57,561 nt of DNA from Thermoleophilaceae bacterium (lineage in GTDB: Bacteria > Actinomycetota > Thermoleophilia > Solirubrobacterales > Thermoleophilaceae): NCBI GenBank assembly GCA_036378175.1, contig DASUWY010000049.1, forward strand, positions 24,001 to 81,561. Direction: 5' to 3'. The position numbers were made by a program, and so were the translations under genes. Positions 1-8,291 of this stretch are shown here, in pieces; the first letter of the stretch is position 1; each line of letters starts with the position of its first letter. The notes under the pieces were generated by a model. That model did not search any database. It worked only from the letters and a program-made list of their open reading frames with translations, and had not been told where the DNA came from.

Positions 1-1159
1 GCGGGTCGCGCCTGATCTTGAAAATCGCCCCGCCCTTCTCGTTCTGCTCCTCGAGCTCCGGCTGGCGCAGCTCGGCGTCGTCGTACATCGTCCGGAACTT
101 GAGGCAGGGGAAGGACTCGCCACCGATGCCGGGCCGCATCGAGCGGTAGATCACCGGTCCGCGGGAGGTGAACTTCACCGCCAGCGCGATCACCAGCATC
201 ACGGGCGCGCAGAACAGGAGCAGCAGCAGCGAGCCGACGATGTCGAAGGAGCGCTTGAGGACCCAGTCGGCGCCCTCGAACACAGGGGGCTTGAGCTCGA
301 ACAGCGGGAGCGTCTGTCCCGGGACGAACTCCACGCGGTCCATCAGGATCTCCATCGTGGACGGCGCCACGCGCACGCGCACGCCGTGCCGGTGGCAGCG
401 GTCCACGAGCTCGACGGCCTCGCCCTGCGGGAAGTCCGGGTCCGCGATGAGCACCTCGTCGATCTGCCCGAAGTAGCGGTCGATCTGATCGAGCGGGCCG
501 AGGTCCTTCAGGCCATTCGAGGGCAGCGGCGTTAGCGACACGAAGCCCACGGGCTCGAGCTCGGGATGCTTTCCGCCGCCGAGCGCCGCGGCCACCTCCT
601 GGATGTGCGGCCCGGAGCCCACGAGCACGGCGCGGCGCCGGTAGCCCGCGGCCCGCAGCAGTGCGCCGCTCGCCTTCTCGAACGCCCATCGGAACGCGCT
701 CACGTAGATCAGCGCGAAGAACAGCGACCCGTAGAAGATGTAGTACGAGCTGAAGTGGCCGCCCTCCACCACGCCGTAGATCAGCGACACGATCATCACC
801 TGGAAGAGCGACCCGATCACGCGCGCGAACCCGGGCCGGATCGCGCGCGGCCCGTACAGGCGCGAGCGCGCGAACAGCAGGATCGTGACGAGGCAGGCGA
901 GAGGTGCGACGTCCCACGCCTGATGGAACGACAGCACCAGGTCGGACTTGCCGCGCACGGCCGCCTTCACCTCGAGCGCGGTCCAGATGGCGAGGAACAG
1001 GCCGAGGGCGTCGAGCGCGGCGAGGGTGACCACGCGCACGAGGCTGCGGCCCGTCTCCATGCGAAGCAGGAGCGGCTTCCGTGCACGCACGTCGCGCGAA
1101 GGGAGCGCGACCGGCGCCGACTTCACCTCCTCAAGATGTCTCACCAGCCCATTGGCCAT
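1..1159 (-). CDS. Polyprenyl-phosphate sugar phosphotransferase, C-terminus cut by window edge
   Basis: Membrane enzyme expected to transfer a sugar-1-phosphate from a nucleotide sugar to undecaprenyl phosphate, the first step of exopolysaccharide or O-unit assembly. About 386 residues are visible from an ATG at 1159. The N-terminal half has four hydrophobic segments (about 41-62, 87-101, 115-132, 140-160). A Rossmann-like central domain follows, then another membrane segment near 300-327, and the family motif CLKFRTM near 350, where catalysis occurs in bacterial sugar transferases. The call comes from this order of parts. The active-site Asp-Glu region and the C-terminus lie outside the window. 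The gene is divergent from the FAD oxidoreductase. The sugar substrate cannot be told from the sequence. Confidence 0.88.
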   Translation of the reverse strand, partial: MANGLVRHLEEVKSAPVALPSRDVRARKPLLLRMETGRSLVRVVTLAALDALGLFLAIWTALEVKAAVRGKSDLVLSFHQAWDVAPLACLVTILLFARSRLYGPRAIRPGFARVIGSLFQVMIVSLIYGVVEGGHFSSYYIFYGSLFFALIYVSAFRWAFEKASGALLRAAGYRRRAVLVGSGPHIQEVAAALGGGKHPELEPVGFVSLTPLPSNGLKDLGPLDQIDRYFGQIDEVLIADPDFPQGEAVELVDRCHRHGVRVRVAPSTMEILMDRVEFVPGQTLPLFELKPPVFEGADWVLKRSFDIVGSLLLLLFCAPVMLVIALAVKFTSRGPVIYRSMRPGIGGESFPCLKFRTMYDDAELRQPELEEQNEKGGAIFKIRRDP

Positions 1160-1435
1160 TCTCGCCCTGCCTTAAGAAACCTCTCCCGCGCGCAAATGTA
1201 CCGGTGCGCACGGAGTCGCGGACGGCGCTGCGCCGACGTCGCAGCTACGACTCTAGAGATTCATCCAGCGAGGAAGCCCCCCTTGTGGGGGGATTGCTCG
1301 CCTCTGGGCGGTCGGGCCAAGACCTGAGGGTGAAACCGCGAACGGAGCGGACGCTGATCCGAACCTACATCCGATCCGAAGATTTCGCCAGTGATTTCAC
1401 TTGACTGCCCCGCCTAGACGCGGGAGGCTCGGCAG
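1160..1435. other. Divergent intergenic region with a GC-rich hairpin
   Basis: This 276-base gap lies between two divergent genes. It holds a strong hairpin: CCCCCC 1277-1282 pairs with GGGGGG 1287-1292 around TTGT. It is enclosed by GCGAG 1268-1272 with CTCGC 1297-1301 and by CCA 1265-1267 with TGG 1305-1307. An 8-bp direct repeat GATCCGAA lies at 1356-1363 and 1373-1380. No open frame here looks like a gene. The hairpin could sit in the leader of either gene. I cannot match it to a known riboswitch. Confidence 0.5.
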
Positions 1436-2641
1436 ATGGGCTCGTATGACGCCGTGATCGTGGGCGCGAGCGTGGCCGGTTGCACCGCCGCCCGCCTCCT
1501 TGCGCGCGCGGGCGCCCGCGTGGCGCTGGTGGAGCGGAGCCCCGACCCGGATCACTACAAGACGGTGTGCACGCACTACATCCAGCCGAGCGCCACGCCG
1601 ACCATCGAGAAGCTCGGGCTCGCGGAGTTGATCGAGGAGCGCGGTGCGGTGCGGAACAGCGTCGACTTCTGGTCGCCGTACACCGGCTGGATCAGGCCGC
1701 TGGCTGAGGTCTCGTACGGGTACAACATCACGCGCCGCACCCTCGACCCGATCCTGCGCAAGCTGGCGGCCGACACCCCGGGCGTCGACTACATGCCCGG
1801 CCAGACCGTGGTCGGCCTGCGCGGCAGCGGGCGCGTGACCGGCGTGGAGATGGAGGACAGCTCGCGAGCCCGCCGCTCGCTCGATGCGAAGCTCGTGGTG
1901 GCGGCGGACGGTCGCGAGTCGCGCATGGCCGAGCTCGCGGGCGTTGCCGGGCGAGTGCGGCCGCACCGTCGCTTCTTCTATTGGGCTTACTGGAGCGGGC
2001 TCGAGCCGGGAAACACGCGCTCGCGCATGTGGTTCATGGAGCCCGACTGCGCCTACACGTTCCCGAACGAGGACGGACTGACGATCGTGCTTGCCGCGCC
2101 GCACGAGGACCGCCTGCCGGAGTTCCGGGCGGACCTCGATGGCGCGTACTCCCGCTACATCGCGGCACTGCCGGACGCTCCGAACCTGAGCGGTGCGAAA
2201 CGGGAGTCGAAGATGATCGGCAAGCTCAAGCTTCCGAACGTGATGCGTCCGGCGGCCGCGCGCGGAATGGCGTTCGTCGGCGACGCCGCCCTCGCCAGCG
2301 ACCCGCTTTGGGGCGTGGGCTGCGGCTGGGCCTTCCAGAGCGCGGACTGGCTGGCCGATTGCGTCGGGCCCGCGCTCGCGTCAGGTGCCGACATCGATCC
2401 GGGCTTGCAGCGGTACCGCAAGCTCCATCGCCGCCGGCTTGGCCCTCACCACTTCCTGATCGCCGACCTCGCCACGGCACGCAAGGCGAATCCGTTCGAG
2501 CGCCGCATGTACATCGGCGCCGCGCACGACCCGGTGGTGTACGCGGCGTTCGAAGCCGTCGGCGCCCGCCGGCGCTCGCCGCTCACAATCTTCAGCCCGC
2601 GCGTGATGGCGCACATGCTGCGGCCTCAAAAAGTTCGCTAG
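1436..2641 (+). CDS. FAD-dependent oxidoreductase (geranylgeranyl reductase / PHBH-fold monooxygenase type)
   Basis: Flavoprotein of 401 residues. The N-terminus has the dinucleotide-binding motif GASVAGC (10-16) after a hydrophobic beta strand. An acidic residue closes the second strand (VALVER). A second FAD motif, FVGDAAL, lies near residue 278, followed by a Gly-rich loop, as in PHBH-fold hydroxylases and geranylgeranyl reductases. The ATG at 1436 is preceded by GGGAGG at a suitable distance. No membrane segment or signal peptide is seen. The substrate is unknown. Neither the sigma factor downstream nor the sugar transferase upstream points to a pathway, so only the fold-level call is firm. 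Confidence 0.85.
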   Translation: MGSYDAVIVGASVAGCTAARLLARAGARVALVERSPDPDHYKTVCTHYIQPSATPTIEKLGLAELIEERGAVRNSVDFWSPYTGWIRPLAEVSYGYNITRRTLDPILRKLAADTPGVDYMPGQTVVGLRGSGRVTGVEMEDSSRARRSLDAKLVVAADGRESRMAELAGVAGRVRPHRRFFYWAYWSGLEPGNTRSRMWFMEPDCAYTFPNEDGLTIVLAAPHEDRLPEFRADLDGAYSRYIAALPDAPNLSGAKRESKMIGKLKLPNVMRPAAARGMAFVGDAALASDPLWGVGCGWAFQSADWLADCVGPALASGADIDPGLQRYRKLHRRRLGPHHFLIADLATARKANPFERRMYIGAAHDPVVYAAFEAVGARRRSPLTIFSPRVMAHMLRPQKVR

Positions 2642-2715
2642 GAGCGGGCTTTCTTCGTGTTCTGAGGTATTGCCGGGGGGCGAAACCCGCCGCACTCTGG
2701 ACTTCCGGCAGGGGA

Positions 2716-3825
2716 ATGCAGGAAGCGATCCGACACGGAGGTCGGGCGGCGGATGACCGCCCCACGCGCGAGGAGATCTCGCCCGCGGCGCGCGCTCTGG
2801 TGGAGCGCCACAGCGGGCAGCTGATCGCCACGGCGCGGCGCTACTCGCTCAGCGCCGAGGATGCGGAAGACGCGTACCAGCGCGGCCTCGAGATCCTGCT
2901 CACGCGGGCGCCTTCGGTTTCTGAGGATGACCTCGTGCCGTGGCTCAAGACGGTGGTGAAGCACGAGGCGTTCGCGATCCAGAAGCAGCGCAAGCGCGCG
3001 GAGCTGGCCGGAGACTCAGAGCTCGCTTCCGGATTCGTGCCGCCAACGCACGAGCAGGCCGAGCGCTTCGAGCGCCTGCGCGTGGGGATCGAGGCGATGA
3101 GCCGGCTCAAGCCGCAGGAGGTGCGCTGCCTGCTGCTGCGAGCGGAGGGCTACAGCTACAGGCAGATCTGCGACGAGACGGGGTTCACGTACACGAAGGT
3201 GAATCGCTGCCTGACTGAGGGCCGGCGGCGGTTCCTCGATCGCGTGGCGGGGATTGAGTCCGGGGCCGAATGCGAGCGGCTCGCGCCCTTGCTGTCACGG
3301 CTGGTGGACGGGGAGGCGACCGCGGAGGACATGTCGGCGCTGCGGCCGCATCTGCGGAGCTGCCTCGCTTGCCGGGCGGCGCTGCGGGACCACCGCGCGG
3401 CCCCGGCGCGGGTGGCGGCGTTCGCTCCGCTGCTCGTGCCTGGCTTTCTCCATCGCCTCGGCCGCTTCTTCGGACACCTCGGCATGCAGAAGACGGCGGC
3501 GGTGGTGGCGGTGGCTGGAGCGCTTGTGGGTGGTGGTGCTGTGGTGGTGAGCTCTCACGATTCGCCTCCCGCGCCACCGCAACAGTCCCGTGTTGCGCCG
3601 CGGCCCACCGTCGTGCACAAAAAGAAGCAATTACGGGTGAGGCGTCATCCGCGCGCCCACGCCGCGCACTCCGTGAAGCGCCGCATCGCAGCCCGGGCCC
3701 AGGCGCCGGTGGCGGCTCCGGCGCCCCGTCCCACCCCGGGGCCCGCGCCGGCGCCGGCGCCGGTGCCCGCAACCCCCGCTCCGGCGCCCAAGCCGTCCAG
3801 CTCAACCTCCGAATTCGGGCCCTGA
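2716..3825 (+). CDS. Sigma-70 family factor fused to a zinc-finger anti-sigma-like domain and a membrane anchor
   Basis: A 369-residue protein that appears to join an ECF-like sigma factor to its own regulator. Residues 25-95 resemble sigma region 2. Residues 120-175 form region 4 with a helix-turn-helix (EGYSYRQICDETGFTYTKVN). Residues 185-225 carry a His-x3-Cys-x2-Cys zinc-finger motif (H212, C216, C219) typical of anti-sigma factors. A membrane segment follows at 259-278. The tail is rich in Lys/Arg/His and then in Pro/Ala and is predicted to lie outside the cytoplasm. The start is the ATG at 2716, after GGCAGGGG. Upstream in-frame codons overlap the FAD gene in another frame and are unlikely to be used. 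Release from the membrane, for example by proteolysis, is an inference. Confidence 0.8.
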   Translation: MQEAIRHGGRAADDRPTREEISPAARALVERHSGQLIATARRYSLSAEDAEDAYQRGLEILLTRAPSVSEDDLVPWLKTVVKHEAFAIQKQRKRAELAGDSELASGFVPPTHEQAERFERLRVGIEAMSRLKPQEVRCLLLRAEGYSYRQICDETGFTYTKVNRCLTEGRRRFLDRVAGIESGAECERLAPLLSRLVDGEATAEDMSALRPHLRSCLACRAALRDHRAAPARVAAFAPLLVPGFLHRLGRFFGHLGMQKTAAVVAVAGALVGGGAVVVSSHDSPPAPPQQSRVAPRPTVVHKKKQLRVRRHPRAHAAHSVKRRIAARAQAPVAAPAPRPTPGPAPAPAPVPATPAPAPKPSSSTSEFGP

Positions 3826-3828
3826 GCT

Positions 3829-3879
3829 CCGGGTGTCATCCCAGATGCGCGTATTTCATGCTTAGGGGGTGACACCCGG
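3829..3879. terminator. Imperfect 14-bp inverted repeat after the sigma fusion gene
   Basis: Left arm 3829-3842 and right arm 3866-3879 pair at 13 of 14 positions around a 23-base loop. The element starts 4 bases after the stop codon and ends 44 bases before the next start. No T-run follows. It could be a terminator or an operator. Confidence 0.45.
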
Positions 3880-3907
3880 ATTGCGGGCTGCCGTTGGGCG
3901 CGCCTCG

Positions 3908-3913
3908 TAAGCT
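3908..3913 (+). promoter_or_regulatory. Putative -10 box for the GT39 gene
   Basis: TAAGCT lies 9 nt before the ATG at 3923. With the usual distance from a -10 box to the start point, the transcript would be leaderless or nearly so. No ribosome-binding site is visible. Confidence 0.4.
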
Positions 3914-3922
3914 CCCCGCCCT

Positions 3923-5374
3923 ATGCGGGCCCGTTCCGTCCAGGCGATCGTGGCCCTGACGGCGCTCGCGGCGGCACTTCGGTTCTCCACGCTCCACATC
4001 CAGAGCTACTGGTTCGACGAGGCGGTGACCGTGCGGCTGCTGCAGGGCAGCTTCGGCCACATGCTCTCCAGCATCGGCGGCAGCGAGTCCACGCCGCCGC
4101 TCTATTACATGGTCGCCTGGATGTGGAGCCGAGTGTTCGGCAATGGCGAGGTGGGGCTTCGCTCCCTGTCGGCGCTCGCGGGCACCGCGTTCGTGCCGGT
4201 GGCATACCTCGCCGCCAAGCGCCTTGTATCGGAGCGTGTCGGACTCGTGATCGCGGCGCTCGCCGCGGTCAACCCGCTGCTCATCTGGTACTCGCAGGAG
4301 GCGCGCTCGTACTCGTTGATGGCGCTGTTCGCCGCGCTCTCGTTCCTGTTCTTCGTGCGGCAGCTGGCCGAGCAGCGCGACCGCACGCTCGTGCTCTGGA
4401 CCGCCGCCTCCGCGCTTGCCATCGCCACCCACTACTTCGCCGCGTTCGTGGTGATCCCCGAGGCGGCATGGCTGCTGCTGCGGGCGCGCGACAGGCGCCG
4501 GCCGGCCGCCGCCATCGTCGTGCTGCTCGCGGTCGGCGCCGCGCTGCTGCCGCTGCTCCTTCGCCAGCGCCGGCTCGACACCACCTCGTTCATCACCCAG
4601 AGCTCGCTGGCCAAGCGGATCGCTCAGGTGGCGAAGCAGTTCGTGGTGGGCTACGCGTCCCCGGCGCAGACGGTGGTGGTCGCGCTCGGCGCGGCCTTCA
4701 TCGCCATTGCCCTCTGGCTCGTGTATGCGCGGCTGGTTGAGCGGGAGCGCCGCGCCGCGGGAATCGCGGCCCTCGTGGGGCTCGTGGGAGTGGGCATCCC
4801 GATCGTCCTCGCGCTGGCCGGCGCCGATTACCTGGACACGCGCAACGTCCTGGCCGCCTGGCTGCCGCTGATGCTCGTGCCCGCGATCGGCCTCGGCGCG
4901 CGGCGGGCCGGGCGCAGCGGCCTCGGAGCCGCCCTCGGCCTGTGCGCGATCGGCCTGTTCGTGTCGATCTCGGTGTGGGCGAACCCGGCGTACCAGCGCG
5001 AGAACAACCGTGGCGTGGCCCGCGCGCTCGGCCCGGCCACGGTGCCGCGCGCGATCGTGGTCACGCCGGCGTCGTCATCCGTGCCGATCCGCCTCTACCT
5101 CGGCGGCCGCTTCAGCCCGCGGCCGATTCCGGTGAAGGAGATCGACGTGGTGGCGCTCGCGCAGCGCGGCAGCACCTTCTCAGGCGCCAAGCCGCCGCCG
5201 CGCCCCGCCACGCATGCTCCGCCCGTGGCCGGCTTCAGGCTCGTGGAGCGGCGCGTCACGCCCACCTACACCCTGTTTCGCTTCCGCTCAGCCGCGCCGG
5301 GCGTGATCCCGCTGCCGGCGCTCTACTTCAACCGGCTCGATGACCGCCCGCCCGCGGGCATCTATCAGCACTAG
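3923..5374 (+). CDS. GT39/ArnT-like polytopic membrane glycosyltransferase
   Basis: A 483-residue integral membrane protein of the PMT/ArnT type (GT-C fold). These enzymes use a polyprenyl-phosphate sugar donor and transfer to lipid or protein on the outer face of the membrane. The first extracytoplasmic loop has the family signature SYWFDEAVT with the acidic pair D32-E33, the catalytic/metal site in this fold. About ten hydrophobic segments follow. A short soluble C-terminal part ends the protein. The donor and acceptor are unknown. The stop codon overlaps the stop codon of the convergent selB at a shared CTAG (5371-5374). Confidence 0.85.
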   Translation: MRARSVQAIVALTALAAALRFSTLHIQSYWFDEAVTVRLLQGSFGHMLSSIGGSESTPPLYYMVAWMWSRVFGNGEVGLRSLSALAGTAFVPVAYLAAKRLVSERVGLVIAALAAVNPLLIWYSQEARSYSLMALFAALSFLFFVRQLAEQRDRTLVLWTAASALAIATHYFAAFVVIPEAAWLLLRARDRRRPAAAIVVLLAVGAALLPLLLRQRRLDTTSFITQSSLAKRIAQVAKQFVVGYASPAQTVVVALGAAFIAIALWLVYARLVERERRAAGIAALVGLVGVGIPIVLALAGADYLDTRNVLAAWLPLMLVPAIGLGARRAGRSGLGAALGLCAIGLFVSISVWANPAYQRENNRGVARALGPATVPRAIVVTPASSSVPIRLYLGGRFSPRPIPVKEIDVVALAQRGSTFSGAKPPPRPATHAPPVAGFRLVERRVTPTYTLFRFRSAAPGVIPLPALYFNRLDDRPPAGIYQH

Positions 5375-6906
5375 CGTCGCCGCAGCACGTGCGCGTCGCC
5401 CACGCGGCGCGTGACCTTCTCGCCGTCCAGGTGCTCGAGGAGCGCCTGCGCGTACTTGCGCGAGGTGCCGAGCTCGTCGCGCACCGAGGCAATGCTGGCG
5501 CTGCCGTCGCGCTCGCACAGCGCGATCACCCGTGCCTCCAGCTCGGCGAGCGGCTCCGGGTGGAAGTGGAGATTGCGCGCCACGCGCACGGCCTGTCCCG
5601 CGGTGGCCAGGCGGCGGAGGCGCTCGGACGCCTCGCCCGCGGACAGTCCCGCCGCCTCCGCCAGCTCGTTGTCCGTGCGCGGCTCGCGGCCGTCCGCCCG
5701 CAGCAGCGAGGCGATCTGCAGTGCCGCCTCGTCGAGCGGCGGCGGCTGCTCCTCCACTGCTGCCTGCGGCTCGGGCTCCTCAGCCGCGGCCGGCACCTCC
5801 CCTCGCTCGAGCGCCCGCAGCCGCTCCACCACCTCGGGCGACTCGCCGTGCTTGCGCGGGTGAGCGTCAATCACCACCCCACCGCCGATCGTGTCGGGCG
5901 GGGCGAGCTGGCGGACGATCAGCCGATCGCCGGGCAGCGGCACCAGCGGCGCCTCGAGGCGCAGCTGCGCATACCCGCCGCCAAGCGGAACAACGCGTGC
6001 GGGCGCCTCGCGCGTGCCGTGGTGGATGTGCACGCGGGTGCCTCGCTCGAGCGGACGCGCGCCGGGCTCGAGCGACAGCGCGGCGTCGACGAGATACGTG
6101 GGGGCCAGATCCGCATCCGCCGCGCTCACCACGTCGCCGCGGCCGAGCTCCCGCCAGCCAACCCCCACCAGGTTGAGCGCCACCCGCTGACCGGCCTCCG
6201 CGCGCTCGACCGCCTGGTCGTGCACCTGCACGGAGCGGACGCGGGCATTCAGCCCGCGCGGCAGCACGCGCACGCTGTCGCCCGCGCCGATCGAGCCCGA
6301 CCAGAGCGTGCCGGTGACCACCGTGCCGATTCCCTTCAAGGTGAAAGAGCGATCGAGGTGAAGGCGTGGCATGCCATCCGCGCCGGCGCGTCCCTGAACC
6401 CGTTCCGCCGCGCGGTCGAGCGCGGCCAGCAGCTCGTTGAGCCCGGTCCGCTCGAGCGCGGACACCCGCACCACCTCCACCCCGGGCAGGAGATCGCGCA
6501 CCTCCTCCTCCACGAGCTCCGGCTCCCCGACGTCGGCCTTGGTCACGGCCGCCACACCCACGTCCACGCCAAGCTGCCGCAGCACGGCGAGGTGCTCGCG
6601 CGTCTGCGGCATCACGCCATCGTCGGCGGCAACGCAGAGCAGGTAGAAGTCGATCCCCGAGGCGCCGGCCACCATCGTGCGCACGAAGCGCTCGTGGCCC
6701 GGCACGTCCACCACCGACGCGCGGCGGCCGCTCGGCAGCGCGAGGGGCGCATAGCCGAGCTCGATCGAAATTCCCCTCGACCGCTCCTCCGGCAGCCGAT
6801 CGGTGTTCTTACCAGTTAGCGCATCGACCAATGCGGTCTTGCCGTGATCGATGTGACCGGCGGTTCCTAGTGTGAGCGGCTGGTCGCGGCGCTGAGGTGT
6901 GGCCAT
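5371..6906 (-). CDS. selB: Selenocysteine-specific elongation factor SelB
   Basis: GTPase that delivers selenocysteyl-tRNA to UGA codons marked by a SECIS element. The N-terminal G domain has the P-loop GHIDHGKT (about 17-24), the switch motif DVPGHE and TKAD. EF-Tu-like beta barrels follow, including the motif GIGTVVTGTLWSG. The C-terminus holds winged-helix domains that would bind the SECIS hairpin. At 511 residues it is shorter than many SelB proteins (about 590-630), mainly in the C-terminal part. It starts 11 nt after the selA stop, so the two are almost surely co-transcribed. No selC tRNA or selD is seen in the window. Confidence 0.93.
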   Translation of the reverse strand: MATPQRRDQPLTLGTAGHIDHGKTALVDALTGKNTDRLPEERSRGISIELGYAPLALPSGRRASVVDVPGHERFVRTMVAGASGIDFYLLCVAADDGVMPQTREHLAVLRQLGVDVGVAAVTKADVGEPELVEEEVRDLLPGVEVVRVSALERTGLNELLAALDRAAERVQGRAGADGMPRLHLDRSFTLKGIGTVVTGTLWSGSIGAGDSVRVLPRGLNARVRSVQVHDQAVERAEAGQRVALNLVGVGWRELGRGDVVSAADADLAPTYLVDAALSLEPGARPLERGTRVHIHHGTREAPARVVPLGGGYAQLRLEAPLVPLPGDRLIVRQLAPPDTIGGGVVIDAHPRKHGESPEVVERLRALERGEVPAAAEEPEPQAAVEEQPPPLDEAALQIASLLRADGREPRTDNELAEAAGLSAGEASERLRRLATAGQAVRVARNLHFHPEPLAELEARVIALCERDGSASIASVRDELGTSRKYAQALLEHLDGEKVTRRVGDAHVLRRR

Positions 6907-6917
6907 CGGGATGAGGG

Positions 6918-8291
6918 CTACCGGAGCGCCGCGATCACGCCGCTTGCCGCCGTGGCCGCCTCGGCGTCATCAAGCGTGCGAGGGTCGAGCAGCAGCCAGC
7001 CCTGCCGCGCGCGTCCCACCACCGGTGGGTCCCCCGCACGCAGCCGCCGCGCCAGCTCGTCCAGCGACAGCGGCGCCGGATCCACCGCGCACACCGGGCC
7101 CGACAGCTCGAGCAGCGGCAGCGCTCCGCCGCCCACCTTCGCGGCCGCGGTGATCACGCGAGCGTCCACGCCCGCTTCCGCCAGCTCGGAGCGCATCAGC
7201 TCCGCTCGCGCGGCGAGCTCGTCCTCCGCGGCGGTGAGCATCCGCAGAACCGGCACCTGGCGAAGCGCGCCCGCCGGATCACGGTAGATCCGCAGCGTGG
7301 CCTCGAGCGCGGCCAGCGAAAGCTTGTCGATCCGGAGCGCGCGTGCCAGCGGATGCCTGCGGCAGCGCTCGATCGCGTCCCGCTTCCCCACCATCAGCCC
7401 CGCCTGCGGCCCGCCGAGGAGCTTGTCGCCCGAGAAGCAGACCACGGCGCAGCCGGCCGCCACCGAGCGCCGCACCGGCGGCTCGTCCGCGAGCTCCGGC
7501 ACGCGCTCGGCCAGGGCGCCCGAGCCCACGTCGTCGATCACCGGCACGCCGAGCGCGCACAGCTCCTCGATCTCCACCTCCTCCACGAAGCCGACGGTGC
7601 GGAAGTTCGATTGGTGCGCACGCAGCAGCGCGCCGGTGTCGGCGCGGAGCGCGCGCTCGTAGTCCGCGAGCCGCGTGCGATTGGTGGTGCCCACCTCCAC
7701 GAGCCGCGCGCCCGACTGCGCCACCACGTCCGGCACCCGGAACGATCCGCCGATCTCCACGAGCTGCCCGCGCGACACCACCAGCTCGCGCCCCGCGGCC
7801 AGCGCCGCCCCGGCGAGCAGCACCGCGGCCGCGCAGTTGTTCACCACCAGCGCGGCCTCAGCGCCGGTGAGCTCGCCGAGCAGGGCTTCCACGTGTGCCT
7901 GGCGCGAGCCGCGCTCGCCGCGCTCGAGGTCGTACTCGAGGTTGGTGTAGCCGCGCCCGGCCTCCGCCGCGGCGGCCGCGGCCACCGGGGCGAGCGGCGC
8001 GCGCCCGAGATTGGTGTGCACGATCACGCCGGTGGCGTTCACCACAGTCCGCAGGCTCGGCCGCGCTGCGCGCTCGAGCCATTCGAGGGCCACTTTCACG
8101 AGATCAGGCTCGCCGGGATCGCCGGCGGTGAGCGCGTCGCGCCGCTCCGCGATCACCGCCCTCGCCGCGCTCACCGCGTACACGTGCGGAACGCCCTCGA
8201 GCCGCGCCGCCAGCTCGTCCACCGACGGCAGGCCGCGCAGCAGCGCGTTCAGCTCAGGGCCGCGTGCCGTCGACCCAGCGCTCTTCTCCAC
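6918..8291 (-). CDS. selA: L-seryl-tRNA(Sec) selenium transferase SelA
   Basis: PLP enzyme of 457 residues that converts seryl-tRNA(Sec) to selenocysteyl-tRNA(Sec) with selenophosphate. The N-terminal region has the SelA signature VNATGVIVHTNLGRAPL. The PLP-binding lysine is K290 in SGDKLLGGPQAG. The start chosen is the GTG at 8291 because AAGGAG lies 7 nt upstream. This start sits inside the 3' end of the MoaD-MoaE gene (overlap 38 bp), which suggests translational coupling. A longer reading upstream would run through the moaDE gene in another frame and is not credible. SelB follows immediately. Confidence 0.93.
   Translation of the reverse strand: MEKSAGSTARGPELNALLRGLPSVDELAARLEGVPHVYAVSAARAVIAERRDALTAGDPGEPDLVKVALEWLERAARPSLRTVVNATGVIVHTNLGRAPLAPVAAAAAAEAGRGYTNLEYDLERGERGSRQAHVEALLGELTGAEAALVVNNCAAAVLLAGAALAAGRELVVSRGQLVEIGGSFRVPDVVAQSGARLVEVGTTNRTRLADYERALRADTGALLRAHQSNFRTVGFVEEVEIEELCALGVPVIDDVGSGALAERVPELADEPPVRRSVAAGCAVVCFSGDKLLGGPQAGLMVGKRDAIERCRRHPLARALRIDKLSLAALEATLRIYRDPAGALRQVPVLRMLTAAEDELAARAELMRSELAEAGVDARVITAAAKVGGGALPLLELSGPVCAVDPAPLSLDELARRLRAGDPPVVGRARQGWLLLDPRTLDDAEAATAASGVIAALR

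Noticed and set aside
1260-1400. Cyclic-di-AMP (ydaO) riboswitch upstream of the polysaccharide gene
   Set aside because: Hairpins are present but I could not place the conserved core of that riboswitch on either strand.
1981-2715. Longer N-terminus for the sigma fusion protein
   Set aside because: It would overlap the FAD oxidoreductase gene in another frame and adds only Arg/Ala/Gly-rich sequence. The sigma-like region starts after 2716.
5389-6819. Long open frame on the plus strand opposite selB
   Set aside because: Its product is rich in Arg, His and Ala with no recognisable domain. SelB on the other strand has clear motifs, so this is a high-GC shadow.
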